DNA from: UBA5072 sp041737175
GTDB lineage: Bacteria > Bacteroidota > Bacteroidia > Bacteroidales > UBA10428
Length of the DNA stretch: 64,000 bases
Reading direction: 5' to 3'
Assembly (NCBI GenBank): GCA_041737175.1
Contig: JBGSSF010000030.1
Span: 1-64,000, forward strand
Positions 16,910 through 25,392 of this stretch are shown in pieces; the first letter of the stretch is position 1, and the number at the start of each line of letters is the position of its first letter. The notes beneath the pieces were generated by a model. The model had not been told where the DNA came from and did not search any database. It saw only the letters and a list, made by a program, of their open reading frames with translations. Both the position numbers and the translations under genes were made by a program.

Positions 16910-16943
16910 GGCCTTTCAGCGGTTTACTGAAAGGCCTTTTTTT
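16910..16943 (+). terminator. Intrinsic terminator-like hairpin upstream of the biosynthetic island
   Basis: GGCCTTTCAG (16910-16919), a 7-nt loop, and CTGAAAGGCC (16927-16936) form a perfect 10-bp stem followed by seven T residues on the plus strand. No plus-strand gene ends here: everything back to 6134 is on the minus strand. It therefore lies in the likely 5' leader of the 17033-31369 island, or ends a small unannotated plus-strand RNA. Confidence 0.75.
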
Positions 16944-17032
16944 ACCTTTCCCACTGATACACAATACCTATAAGTGTGGTTCTCCAATGTCATAAAATCT
17001 TTTTACATTTATGACGGATAAAATGAATTAGC

Positions 17033-17947
17033 ATGCCTAAAAAAGTACTTGTTGTTTATTATACACAAACCGGTCAGTTGCGGGAGATCGTGAAATCGGT
17101 TACGGCACCGCTGGAAGCAGATCCGGGAATTCAGCTGGTTTTTGAAGAACTAAAACCCAGGCCGCCGTTCCCCTTTCCCTGGACATCCGATGAGTTTTTC
17201 CAGGCCATGCCTGAATGTGTGCAAGGCATTCCCTGTGAACTGGAACCCCTGACTGTTAATGTGCAGGAGGATTTCGACCTGGTTATTGTGGCCTGGCAGC
17301 CCTGGTTTCTGTCACCTTCTGTTCCCTTTCACGCTTTTTTTCAAGATGAATCGGTAAAAAAACTCTTGAACGGCAAGCCGGTCGTTACCTTGACCGGCTG
17401 CCGGAATATGTGGTACATGGCACAGACCCGTATCAGGCAATACATCCAGGAAGCAGGAGGCCGTCTGGTAGGTAATATTCTGCTTTTCGACAAAGCGCCT
17501 AACCTGTTAAGCCTGGTATCGATCATACGGTGGATGTTCAAGGGCAAAAAGGACCGGTACATGAAGATCATTCCTCCTGCCGGAGTCACCCAGGCCGATA
17601 TTGACGGTGCAAGCCGTTATGGTCATATTATCAGGGAATCACTGCAGGATGCAAGCCTTGATAACCTTCAGCCTAAGCTGGTTTCCGCGGGTGCTGTTGA
17701 TGTCCGGACGGGTCTTGTGATGATCGAAAAGCGCGGTATCGTCATGTTCCGCTTATGGGCGGGGTTTATTTTAAAAAAAGGTCCTTACGGAGCAAAGTCG
17801 CGTCTTTTGCGCATCAGACTCTTCAAGTATTATCTGCTTGCCGTGCTCTACCTGGTATCACCGTTTGCCACCTTGCTTTACCAAATAATCAAGCCCTTCC
17901 GGGGACAAACTATTAAAAAACAAATATCTTTATATCAATCAACATAG
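17033..17947 (+). CDS. DarA-like flavodoxin-fold protein (dialkylresorcinol condensing enzyme family)
   Basis: A 304-residue protein whose N-terminus, VLVVYYTQTGQLREIV (5-20), is a flavodoxin phosphate-binding loop. The rest of a flavodoxin-like fold follows (VIVAWQPWFLSPS, VVTLTGCRNMW). A basic, hydrophobic C-terminus (about 265-295) may sit on the membrane. To my recognition it belongs to the family named dialkylresorcinol condensing enzyme (DarA) from Pseudomonas and from flexirubin loci of Bacteroidetes, where DarA and DarB join and cyclise two beta-keto acyl chains. The KAS III gene 54 nt downstream fits a DarA-DarB pair. The exact chemistry of this family member is inference. Confidence 0.65.
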   Translation: MPKKVLVVYYTQTGQLREIVKSVTAPLEADPGIQLVFEELKPRPPFPFPWTSDEFFQAMPECVQGIPCELEPLTVNVQEDFDLVIVAWQPWFLSPSVPFHAFFQDESVKKLLNGKPVVTLTGCRNMWYMAQTRIRQYIQEAGGRLVGNILLFDKAPNLLSLVSIIRWMFKGKKDRYMKIIPPAGVTQADIDGASRYGHIIRESLQDASLDNLQPKLVSAGAVDVRTGLVMIEKRGIVMFRLWAGFILKKGPYGAKSRLLRIRLFKYYLLAVLYLVSPFATLLYQIIKPFRGQTIKKQISLYQST

Positions 17948-18001
17948 GCTGTTATTGATGTTTTTTATAGTTTTGCACTTTCATTAAAATGTCGGGTTCA
18001 T

Positions 18002-19138
18002 ATGTCAAACGAGGTTTTTATCACCAACATCAGCAAATTCCTGCCAAACGGGCCTGTTTCGAATGATGAAATGGAAGAGTATCTGGGCATGATCAATAAC
18101 AAGCCTTCCAAGGCCCGACGAATCGTACTCCGGAATAATGGTATTGTCAATCGGCATTATGCCCTTGAAAAAGGGGGTAAGATTACACACAGCAATGCCG
18201 AACTCGCAGCTGCTGCTGTCAATCTTTTATTTGATGACAGGTTTAAAAAAGACGAGTTACAGTTGCTTGCCAGTGGCACAGCTTCACCCGACCAGGTGAT
18301 GCCATCGCAGGCCTCCATGATTCATGGACTGTTGGATATTCCTTCCATTGAAATAGCTTCATTCTCCGGATCATGTTGTGCCAGCATGCAGGCACTCAAG
18401 TTGTGTTATTTGTCGGTTCTGTCGGGAAATACCTCAAATGCGGTTTGCACAGGTTCCGAAATTTTATCACACTGGATGCTTTCGAAGTATTTTGAGAAAG
18501 AAAACGAGAATGAAGGCAAATTAAAAGAAAATCCTCTCCTGGCCTTTGAAAAGGAGTTTCTTCGCTGGATGCTCTCTGACGGTGCCGGAGCTGTGCTGGT
18601 TGAAAACAAGCCTGCCGGGAAACTGCCCTTACGGATTGAATGGATTGATATCCGTTCATATGCTAATATCAAGGAAACCTGCATGTATGCCGGCGCGGAT
18701 AAGGGAGAGCATGGTGAATTATTGGGATGGTGCAGGTTTGAACCTGAAGATTGGCTGAATAAATCGATATTTTCCCTGAAACAGGATACCAGGATGCTGG
18801 GTGAATTCATTGTTAAGATGGGCGGACAATTTCTGAAAGAGATCATTGAAAGCCGCCATTTCGACATTGGAAGCGTTGATTATTTTTTACCGCATCTTTC
18901 TTCCGAGTTTTTCAGGGAACCGATTTTCAAGGAACTGACCGAACTCGGCATCAATATCCCAAAAGAGAAATGGTTCACCAATCTGTCCACAGTTGGCAAT
19001 GTTGCCACAGTGTCTTTTATTCTCATGCTGGAAGAGCTAATCCGTACACGGGAGTTAAAAGCAGGGCAGAAGATCCTGATTCAGGTACCGGAAAGTGCAC
19101 GTTTCACCTATGCTTATGCCTTGCTTACAGTATGTTGA
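18002..19138 (+). CDS. KAS III-like ketosynthase (DarB-like)
   Basis: A 378-residue thiolase-fold enzyme. The active-site cysteine is in FSGSCCASM (Cys125/126), the His in YFLPHLS (His298), and the Asn in NLSTVGNVA (Asn333), giving the Cys-His-Asn triad of the FabH/KAS III class. Length is greater than FabH (about 320) and like the DarB/StlD group that condenses two fatty acyl thioesters into cyclohexanedione or resorcinol precursors. Together with the DarA-like gene upstream it is the best clue to the product class. It ends just before a short repeat. Confidence 0.75.
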   Translation: MSNEVFITNISKFLPNGPVSNDEMEEYLGMINNKPSKARRIVLRNNGIVNRHYALEKGGKITHSNAELAAAAVNLLFDDRFKKDELQLLASGTASPDQVMPSQASMIHGLLDIPSIEIASFSGSCCASMQALKLCYLSVLSGNTSNAVCTGSEILSHWMLSKYFEKENENEGKLKENPLLAFEKEFLRWMLSDGAGAVLVENKPAGKLPLRIEWIDIRSYANIKETCMYAGADKGEHGELLGWCRFEPEDWLNKSIFSLKQDTRMLGEFIVKMGGQFLKEIIESRHFDIGSVDYFLPHLSSEFFREPIFKELTELGINIPKEKWFTNLSTVGNVATVSFILMLEELIRTRELKAGQKILIQVPESARFTYAYALLTVC

Positions 19139-19167
19139 TTGTTGATTACAGATTGCAGATTACAAAG
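19134..19167. repeat. TTGATTG / ATTACAG short repeat
   Basis: Imperfect 7-bp words (TTGATTG, TTGATTA, CAGATTG, CAGATTA) start within the stop codon of the KAS III gene and fill the gap before the next gene. Confidence 0.6.
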
Positions 19168-19189
19168 TGCAGAGGAGGATCCGAAGGTT

Positions 19190-19621
19190 ATGAAGATTGA
19201 TGAAGTTCCGCAGGATGGCGCATACATGATCAAGGGCAAGATCCGCGATTTATGTTATGCCGTGGATAAGGATGGTCATTATACCAGTACGCTCAGCATG
19301 GGATGGAAGCCCAAGAATGAAGCCATACGGCTCGCCTGGGAACAGGTATATGAACATGTGGAAGAAAAACGGCAACTGGTATTGGCCGGAAAACTCAGCC
19401 CTATAGCATTTTATATGGAGCTGTGCATCATGACTCCTTCACTGCTGGCAGAGTATACCGGATTTTCCCGTTGGAAGGTCAGGAGGCACCTGAAAATGAA
19501 ACATTTCGTTAAACTGAAACCGGAAGTCCTTGCGAAATATGCTGAATCCCTGAATATTACTCCGGAAGAACTGGTTGATTTGAAAAAGCTACGCGAGATA
19601 GTAATAAAATATGAAGATTGA
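19190..19621 (+). CDS. Conserved-looking small protein with helix-turn-helix-like C-terminus
   Basis: A 143-residue soluble protein that I cannot assign. I choose the ATG at 19190, preceded by an AGGAGG-like stretch at 19172-19177; an earlier in-frame ATG at 19139 would translate the repeat. The N-terminal half is mixed and rich in charged residues. The C-terminal half (about 85-140) reads like a small helical DNA-binding domain: MTPSLLAEYTGFSRWKVRRH has the spacing of a helix-turn-helix, followed by YAESLNITPEELVDLKKL, reminiscent of XRE proteins. It overlaps the BtrH-like gene by 11 nt, so it may regulate or scaffold the island. Confidence 0.5.
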   Translation: MKIDEVPQDGAYMIKGKIRDLCYAVDKDGHYTSTLSMGWKPKNEAIRLAWEQVYEHVEEKRQLVLAGKLSPIAFYMELCIMTPSLLAEYTGFSRWKVRRHLKMKHFVKLKPEVLAKYAESLNITPEELVDLKKLREIVIKYED

Positions 19622-20612
19622 TTTTCAACATAATCTTGCCGCACACTGTGAAAACGGGGTAACAGCAAACCTCCTGAATTATTATGGTATAAAGCTCAGC
19701 GAGCCGATGATCTTCGGAATGGGATCGGGTTACTTTTTTTCACACATGCCATTTTATAAACTGAACGGAATGGCGGTAACTTCCTTCAGGGTTTGGCCTG
19801 GTTTAATATTTAAAAGAGTTACCCGGGGACTGGGAATTCACGTGAAGCGATACAAATTCAGGGACCGGGAAAAAGCCATGGAGGAACTCGATCATCTTCT
19901 GGAAAAAGGCATTCCGGTCGGCATGCTTGTTGGCGTATTTCATTTGCCTTATTTCCCGAAGGAGTACAGGTTTCATTTCAATGCGCATAATATTACGGTT
20001 TTTGGCAGGGAAGGAGACCGGTACTTCGTGAGTGACCCGATCATGGAACATGTGGAGACACTCTCCCGCGAGGAACTTAAAAAGGTCAGATTTGCCAGGG
20101 GAACCTATCCGCCCAAGGGAAGAATGTATTGCATTTCCAAGGTTCCTGAAAAAGTGGATATCAGACCTGCCATTATCCGCGGAATCAGGAAAACTGCCAA
20201 AGATATGCTTACCATACCGATTCAGATGTTTGGCATTGACGGCATCCGTTTCCTGTCCGGGAGATTGCGCCAATGGCCGGTCAAACTGGGTGAAAAATCC
20301 GCTATCCTGAACATCGGGCAGGTTATTCGAATGCTCGAAGAAATAGGGACCGGAGGTGCCGGTTTCAGGTTCATTTATGCGGCTTTTCTGCAGGAATGCG
20401 CTGAAGTATTGCAAAAGCCCTGGCTGAACGATCTGAGCAAAGAAATGACAGGTGTCGGGGATCAGTGGCGGGAATTTGCCGTAATGGCAGCCCGTTGTTT
20501 CAAAAACAGGGATAAGGGACAGATCACCTATGGTCAATTGGCCGACAGGCTACTGGAAATTGCGGACAGAGAGGAAAAGGTGTTTATGCAACTCAGAAAA
20601 ATCAGCCTTTGA
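19611..20612 (+). CDS. BtrH-type acyltransferase domain protein
   Basis: A 333-residue protein whose N-terminal about 150 residues match the BtrH N-terminal family of cysteine-protease-like acyltransferases. Candidate catalytic residues are Cys13 (AAHCENGVTANLLNYYG), His126 (FNAHNITVFG) and Asp142 (FVSDPI). BtrH in butirosin synthesis moves an acyl group from an acyl carrier protein to an amine of the acceptor. An ACP encoded in the same island makes the same role plausible here. The C-terminal half is helical and unassigned. It overlaps the preceding gene by 11 nt and the next by 1 nt. Confidence 0.7.
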   Translation: MKIDFQHNLAAHCENGVTANLLNYYGIKLSEPMIFGMGSGYFFSHMPFYKLNGMAVTSFRVWPGLIFKRVTRGLGIHVKRYKFRDREKAMEELDHLLEKGIPVGMLVGVFHLPYFPKEYRFHFNAHNITVFGREGDRYFVSDPIMEHVETLSREELKKVRFARGTYPPKGRMYCISKVPEKVDIRPAIIRGIRKTAKDMLTIPIQMFGIDGIRFLSGRLRQWPVKLGEKSAILNIGQVIRMLEEIGTGGAGFRFIYAAFLQECAEVLQKPWLNDLSKEMTGVGDQWREFAVMAARCFKNRDKGQITYGQLADRLLEIADREEKVFMQLRKISL

Positions 20613-21364
20613 TGAACGGAAATAATGCCATTCACATACAAGACCTGACCAAATATTACAGGGGCAATCAGGAACCGGCTGTTGACAAGGTCAGTATGGA
20701 TGTGTCGGAGGGACAGATTTTTGGATTGCTGGGCCCCAACGGAGCCGGTAAAACAACCATGATCCGGATACTATGCGGTTTGCTGACACCTACCGGTGGC
20801 ACCGTGACCGTGGGTGGATATGCTCTGGATAAGGATATCCATAAAATAAGACGGATCATTGGTGTTGTCCCCCAGGAAATTGCATTATACCCGACTCTTA
20901 CAGCAAGGGAAAACCTCCTGGTATATGGTGGTATTTGCGGATTAAAAAAGAATGAGCTGAAAGAAGGCATAAACCGGTGGCTTTCTGTTTTCGGCCTCGA
21001 AAAAAGCCGGCACCAGCAGGTGGGTCGATTTTCCGGAGGAATGAAAAGAAGGTTGAATCTTATTGCCGGACTCCTGCATAATCCGCAGATCCTATTTCTG
21101 GATGAACCGACCGTCGGAGTTGATGTTCAATCCAAAAACGTGATCATCGAAAATCTGATGGAAATCAACAGGCTCGGGGCCACCATCGTTTATACATCGC
21201 ATTATCTCGAAGAAGCCGAAAATCTTTGTTCCCACCTGGCGATCATCGACGAAGGACGTATTATAGCCCGTGGAACACTGAATGATATCAGAAAGGCCCA
21301 TAATACAGAATCCAGGCTGGAGGACATTTTTCTTGAACTTACTGGTAAAGATCTGAGGGACTAA
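20612..21364 (+). CDS. ABC transporter ATPase (drug/lipid exporter type)
   Basis: A 250-residue ATPase with Walker A GPNGAGKTTM, signature FSGGMKRRLNL, Walker B ILFLDEPTVGVD and a switch His in TSHYLEEAE, in the CcmA/NatA/DrrA style. The start is the ATG at 20612 that shares a base with the upstream stop (TGATG); a TTG one codon earlier is less likely. Three nt separate it from the permease gene, so the pair should form an ABC-2 exporter for the island's product. Confidence 0.9.
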   Translation: MNGNNAIHIQDLTKYYRGNQEPAVDKVSMDVSEGQIFGLLGPNGAGKTTMIRILCGLLTPTGGTVTVGGYALDKDIHKIRRIIGVVPQEIALYPTLTARENLLVYGGICGLKKNELKEGINRWLSVFGLEKSRHQQVGRFSGGMKRRLNLIAGLLHNPQILFLDEPTVGVDVQSKNVIIENLMEINRLGATIVYTSHYLEEAENLCSHLAIIDEGRIIARGTLNDIRKAHNTESRLEDIFLELTGKDLRD

Positions 21365-21367
21365 AGC

Positions 21368-22648
21368 ATGCGCGCAATACGTAAACTGGTTTATAAGGAT
21401 TTCCTGGTTATTTTCAGGGACAGGGGCGGACTGGCCATGCTTTTCCTTATGCCCATGGCACTGGTACTTATCATGACAAGTTTGCAGGACAATACCTTTA
21501 AAGCACTTAACGAAAGCGGAATTAACCTGATTATCCTCAACAATGATCCGGATTCCCTGGGTACGGCCATAGAACAGGAGATTGTGAGTTCGAACTTTTT
21601 CAACATCCACCATTCCATAAACGGACAAAAGCCAACGGAGCAGGCAATTGTTGATGCTGTTGCAGCCGGAAAGTTCCAGATAGGCATTGTAATTCCGGCC
21701 GCTGCAACGCAAAGGATCCGCGACAGGGTCAGTCAGAATGTAACTCTTTTCTTTTCCGGTGATACTGCACAAAGCCTGAGTCAGCCTGATTCCATCACCA
21801 TCATGCTGTATATCGATCCCGCCACCAAAAATTCCCTGCGTACTTCCCTGCAGGGGTCAATCCGTGAATATGCCAACCGGGTTGAATCGCGAATCGTATT
21901 GAATGAAATTACCCGGGAGATCAACACCCGGTTCATGATGCCGGTAACCAACCTGAATCTCATCAAGCAGGAAATGGTGACATACCAGGAGGTATATGTC
22001 GCCCGTGGAAACAAAACTGTGATACCCAATTCTGTGCAACACAATGTGCCTGCCTGGACGCTTTTTGCCATGTTCTTTATCGTTATACCTTTTGCCAGCG
22101 CGATGATCAAGGAACGTGAAGACGGCAGCCTGGCCCGGTTACTGACCATGCCCTGCTCCTATACAAGCATCTTGATCAGCAAAATATTGGTTTATTTGCT
22201 TGTATGCATGTTGCAGTTTGCCTTGATCACACTTATGGGAGTATATTTATTTCCCATCTTCGGCTTGCCTTCCCTGGCGGTTTACGGCCATCTTACCGGT
22301 CTTACGGTCATGGCTCTAGCCGCAGCCCTGGCTGCCATTGGATATGGGATATCTGTGGGAACCATTGCAAGAACGCATCAACAGGCTGCCATATTCGCTT
22401 CCATTTCAGTTGTTATTCTGGCCGCCATAGGAGGAATCTGGGTGCCGATTTTCATGATGCCTCCCTTTTTCAGGAAGATCAGCGTGGCATCACCCCTGAA
22501 CTGGGGCCTCAATGGTTTTTATGATATCCTGGTACGCAATGCACATCTGGCTGATGTTATTCACTACGGAGTCTATATGATCCTGTTTTCACTCCTATGT
22601 TTGCTGATTGCTTTGTATTATCACAAACTGCGTAGAGAATTTGCCTGA
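21368..22648 (+). CDS. ABC-2 type permease
   Basis: A 426-residue membrane protein with one N-terminal span (about 22-40), a large extracytoplasmic domain (about 45-230) and five to six C-terminal spans, the usual layout of ABC-2 exporters of the YhgE/DrrB kind. The segment RVSMIKEREDGSLARLL-like (here IKEREDGSLARLLTMP) is the typical amphipathic coupling element before the second span. It is the partner of the ATPase 3 nt upstream and probably exports or flips a lipid-like product. Confidence 0.88.
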   Translation: MRAIRKLVYKDFLVIFRDRGGLAMLFLMPMALVLIMTSLQDNTFKALNESGINLIILNNDPDSLGTAIEQEIVSSNFFNIHHSINGQKPTEQAIVDAVAAGKFQIGIVIPAAATQRIRDRVSQNVTLFFSGDTAQSLSQPDSITIMLYIDPATKNSLRTSLQGSIREYANRVESRIVLNEITREINTRFMMPVTNLNLIKQEMVTYQEVYVARGNKTVIPNSVQHNVPAWTLFAMFFIVIPFASAMIKEREDGSLARLLTMPCSYTSILISKILVYLLVCMLQFALITLMGVYLFPIFGLPSLAVYGHLTGLTVMALAAALAAIGYGISVGTIARTHQQAAIFASISVVILAAIGGIWVPIFMMPPFFRKISVASPLNWGLNGFYDILVRNAHLADVIHYGVYMILFSLLCLLIALYYHKLRREFA

Positions 22649-22652
22649 GAAT

Positions 22653-22769
22653 ATGATCCTTACGGAGGTACATAAAATCTGCGATGAAATCGAAGTTGAG
22701 ATTGAAGGAAGAATCAATGATATTGATATTGAAATTCATGCTGAACCCATGGAATCACAACAAATTTAA
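22653..22769 (+). CDS. 38-residue CDF-transporter C-terminal-like fragment
   Basis: A short ORF 4 nt after the permease gene encodes 38 residues containing VHKICDEIEVEIEGR and DIEIHAEP. This is the pattern of the cytoplasmic dimerisation domain of cation diffusion facilitators (H-x-I-x-D-x-I-E ... V-x-I-H-x-EP, as at the end of FieF). No membrane part of such a transporter is next to it, so it is either a relic of a lost zinc/iron exporter or a free-standing metal-sensing peptide. The reading frame is intact. The gene call rests on the motif only. Confidence 0.5.
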   Translation: MILTEVHKICDEIEVEIEGRINDIDIEIHAEPMESQQI

Positions 22770-22857
22770 AATTAAATTTGTCCTTGTTTTTTAAACATAT
22801 TGTAAACTAACCGGTAATAAACTTGTTGTTGAGAACTATCGGATTTATAAAGACTTT

Positions 22858-23121
22858 ATGGAAGACCTTATCAAGCAGCTCAAACAAGATATTATTGAAG
22901 CTCTTTCCCTGGAAGATATAGTTGCCGATGATTTTGACGCCGACACACCCTTGTTTGTTGAGGGCCTTGGACTTGATTCCATTGATGCCCTCGAGCTGAT
23001 TCTGCTAATGGAAAGGAAGTACGGGGTGAAGATTGAGGATCCCAAGGAGCGGCGCAACGTATTACGGAATGTCAGGGCTATGGCAGAGTGCATCGTCAAT
23101 CACAGAAATACAAACGGGTAA
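22858..23121 (+). CDS. Acyl carrier protein
   Basis: An 87-residue acidic four-helix carrier protein with phosphopantetheine attachment Ser41 in GLGLDSIDALEL. It is preceded by a 209-bp gap that holds a 38-residue CDF-like ORF and AT-rich sequence. Its stop shares a base with the start of the ketosynthase gene (TAATG). It is specific to the island (the housekeeping ACP would sit with fab genes) and should carry the growing acyl chain for the ketosynthases and possibly the BtrH-like transferase. Confidence 0.9.
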   Translation: MEDLIKQLKQDIIEALSLEDIVADDFDADTPLFVEGLGLDSIDALELILLMERKYGVKIEDPKERRNVLRNVRAMAECIVNHRNTNG

Positions 23122-24311
23122 TGCATCCCAGGGTTTTTGTTACCGGTGTGGGCATTCTCTCGGCTATAGGCAACGGTACCGATGAAACCCTTGACGCACT
23201 TATAAATCTGAAGACAGGCATCGGAAAACTTTCCTTGTTTCAATCGGCTCATGAAAATATTCCCGTTGCAGAAGTCAGGTTCAGTAACCCTGAACTGGCA
23301 GAGCTGGCAGGTGCCCGGAAGGACAGTATGCCTTTTTCCCGCAATACCCTGCTTGCCCTGGTAGCCTCAAAGCAGGCAGTTCGTGCTTCGGGATGGACCG
23401 GAGTCCGGGAGAAACATACCGGAATCATCTTTGCCACTACGGTTGGAGGCATGGATCTCAATGAACAATACTATAAATCACTTTTGGAAAATGCTGAACA
23501 CAAGCAGGTGATCGGGTTGCTTGACAGCGCTGACTGCACAGAGAAAGTGGCCGCCTATTTTGGTATCCGGCACCATGTGACTACCATCTCAACGGCATGT
23601 TCTTCATCGGCAAACGCTGTAATGCTTGGGGCAAGGCTGATCAGGAATAAGCATCTCCAGAGGGTTCTGGTTGGAGGTGCCGACTCACTCACCAAATTTA
23701 CGCTCAATGGTTTCAATGCGCTTGAAATTTTATCTCCTACCGGATGCCGCCCGTTTGACAGGAACAGGAATGGTCTCACAATAGGAGAGGGCGCAGCTGT
23801 CCTGGTACTGGAATCAGAGGAATGCGCTGATCCCGGCAGAATAATATGTGAAGTCTCCGGATATGCAAACGTAAACGAAGCATACCATGCCACCTCATCC
23901 ACAGCCGATGGCTTCGGAGCCATTCTGGCCATGAACCGGGCACTCGAATCCGCATCTTTGAAGGCTTCCGATATAAGCTACATCAATGCACACGGAACAG
24001 GTACGGAGATCAATGATCTGTCCGAAGGCATTGCCATGGATAAGGTATTTGGCAGCCACGTACCCCCGGTAAGTTCTACCAAAGCGTTTACCGGCCACAC
24101 CCTGGGGGCTGCCGGGGCCGTGGAAGCAGTATTCTCCGGTATGGCCATCCGGGATCAGATTGTCCTGCCTGGAATGAATTTTACAGATCCGATGCCGGAA
24201 CTATCCTTTCAACCCAGGCTTAAGGTCGAGCCATGCATCATAAATCATGTAATGTCAAATTCATTTGGATTTGGCGGTAGCAATACAACACTCATCTTTT
24301 CAAAGGTATAA
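23121..24311 (+). CDS. Beta-ketoacyl-ACP synthase, FabF-like
   Basis: A 396-residue KAS I/II-type condensing enzyme with a full Cys-His-His triad: Cys160 (STACSSSA), His291 (NAHGTGTE) and His326 (KAFTGHTLGAAG). I choose the ATG at 23121 that overlaps the ACP stop; the upstream ATG at 23088 lies in the ACP gene. With the next, degenerate ketosynthase it resembles the ketosynthase/chain-length-factor pairs of type II polyketide and aryl polyene systems. No ketoreductase or dehydratase gene is present in the island. Confidence 0.88.
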   Translation: MHPRVFVTGVGILSAIGNGTDETLDALINLKTGIGKLSLFQSAHENIPVAEVRFSNPELAELAGARKDSMPFSRNTLLALVASKQAVRASGWTGVREKHTGIIFATTVGGMDLNEQYYKSLLENAEHKQVIGLLDSADCTEKVAAYFGIRHHVTTISTACSSSANAVMLGARLIRNKHLQRVLVGGADSLTKFTLNGFNALEILSPTGCRPFDRNRNGLTIGEGAAVLVLESEECADPGRIICEVSGYANVNEAYHATSSTADGFGAILAMNRALESASLKASDISYINAHGTGTEINDLSEGIAMDKVFGSHVPPVSSTKAFTGHTLGAAGAVEAVFSGMAIRDQIVLPGMNFTDPMPELSFQPRLKVEPCIINHVMSNSFGFGGSNTTLIFSKV

Positions 24312-24312
24312 C

Positions 24313-25392
24313 ATGAAAGCAGCCATCACAGCAAGTAGTGTTATTTCTCCCCAACAGACCTACAATTTCGACGGTTTCCCGCCTGAATTCATCGAAACCA
24401 TCGCCGATCATCTTGTTTGTGTGGAACCCGACTACAGGAATCTCATCAACCCCATCCAGTTGAGGCGAATGCCCCGGATCCTGAAGATGGGCCTTGCCTG
24501 TTCGCAAACTTGTATCAACAGGGCCGACGGTATTTCTCCCGATGCGATTATTGTGGGGACAGGTCTGGGATGCCTCGATAATCTTGAGAAGTTCCTGCTG
24601 GAAGTGCTCAATAGTAATGAACATGTAACCAGTGTACTGCCGTTTATTAATTCAACCCACAATGCCGTGGCTGCCCAGGTGGCCATGCTTCTGAAAAACC
24701 ACAATTACAATATCACCTATTGTCATCGGTGCTTTTCTTTTGAAAGTGCGCTACAGGATGCCATGCTTCAAATTGAAGAAAAAAAGGCAAAAAATGTACT
24801 GGTTGGCGGAATTGATGAATGCACGAATGATTTCATGAAATTGCACGGATACCTCGGTTACTGGAAAAACCCACAAAGCAATCTGAAGTTGCTGTCCGAT
24901 AAATCCTCCGGAACCATTGCCGGAGAAGGTTCTGCATTTTTCATGCTTTCAGGCGAGGCAGGGGAAGGAGAGAATCATATTATTCTTGACGGCGTTCATA
25001 CTTTTTTTACGCCCCAAAAGGCGGATAAGGCTGAGATATTGGAGGAGATAGACTGGTTACTGCAGAAATCCGGTTCCAGGCTCGATGAGATTGACGGGGT
25101 AATGCTTGGTTTAAACGGCGATTACCAGTTTGATGAACTTTATTATGAGCTGCAAAAGAACTGCTTTGCTGACAATACCGAGTTTCTTTATTACAAGCAC
25201 CTTTGCGGGGAGTATTACACATCCAGCGCATTTGCCCTGTGGCTTGGATGCGTTGTCCTCGGGAACCGGCATATCCCTGATGCCTTGCGGCTAAACGGAA
25301 AATCCGGACATGCCATTAAAAACCTTTTAATTTACAATCATTTCAGAAACAAAGAGCACTCGATGATTATACTGAGATATGGGCAGTTTTGA
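24313..25392 (+). CDS. Degenerate ketosynthase / chain-length-factor-like protein
   Basis: A 359-residue thiolase-fold protein one nt after the FabF-like gene. A cysteine is retained at the nucleophile position (Cys140, YCHRCFSFES), but the NAHGTGT motif is replaced (LGLNGDYQFD) and the second His motif reads KHLCGEYYTSSA, so the decarboxylation histidines are not recognisable. That pattern suits a partner subunit that shapes chain length or holds the acyl chain. The final His could still be contributed by KHLC. The start is the ATG at 24313; it overlaps the following gene by 14 nt. Confidence 0.7.
   Translation: MKAAITASSVISPQQTYNFDGFPPEFIETIADHLVCVEPDYRNLINPIQLRRMPRILKMGLACSQTCINRADGISPDAIIVGTGLGCLDNLEKFLLEVLNSNEHVTSVLPFINSTHNAVAAQVAMLLKNHNYNITYCHRCFSFESALQDAMLQIEEKKAKNVLVGGIDECTNDFMKLHGYLGYWKNPQSNLKLLSDKSSGTIAGEGSAFFMLSGEAGEGENHIILDGVHTFFTPQKADKAEILEEIDWLLQKSGSRLDEIDGVMLGLNGDYQFDELYYELQKNCFADNTEFLYYKHLCGEYYTSSAFALWLGCVVLGNRHIPDALRLNGKSGHAIKNLLIYNHFRNKEHSMIILRYGQF

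Noticed and set aside
16819..16995. A 58-codon plus-strand ORF upstream of the DarA-like gene
   Set aside because: It contains the 10-bp terminator hairpin and U-tract, is strongly hydrophobic without a clear family, and overlaps the rlmD promoter. I read the region as regulatory, but a short leader ORF cannot be fully excluded.
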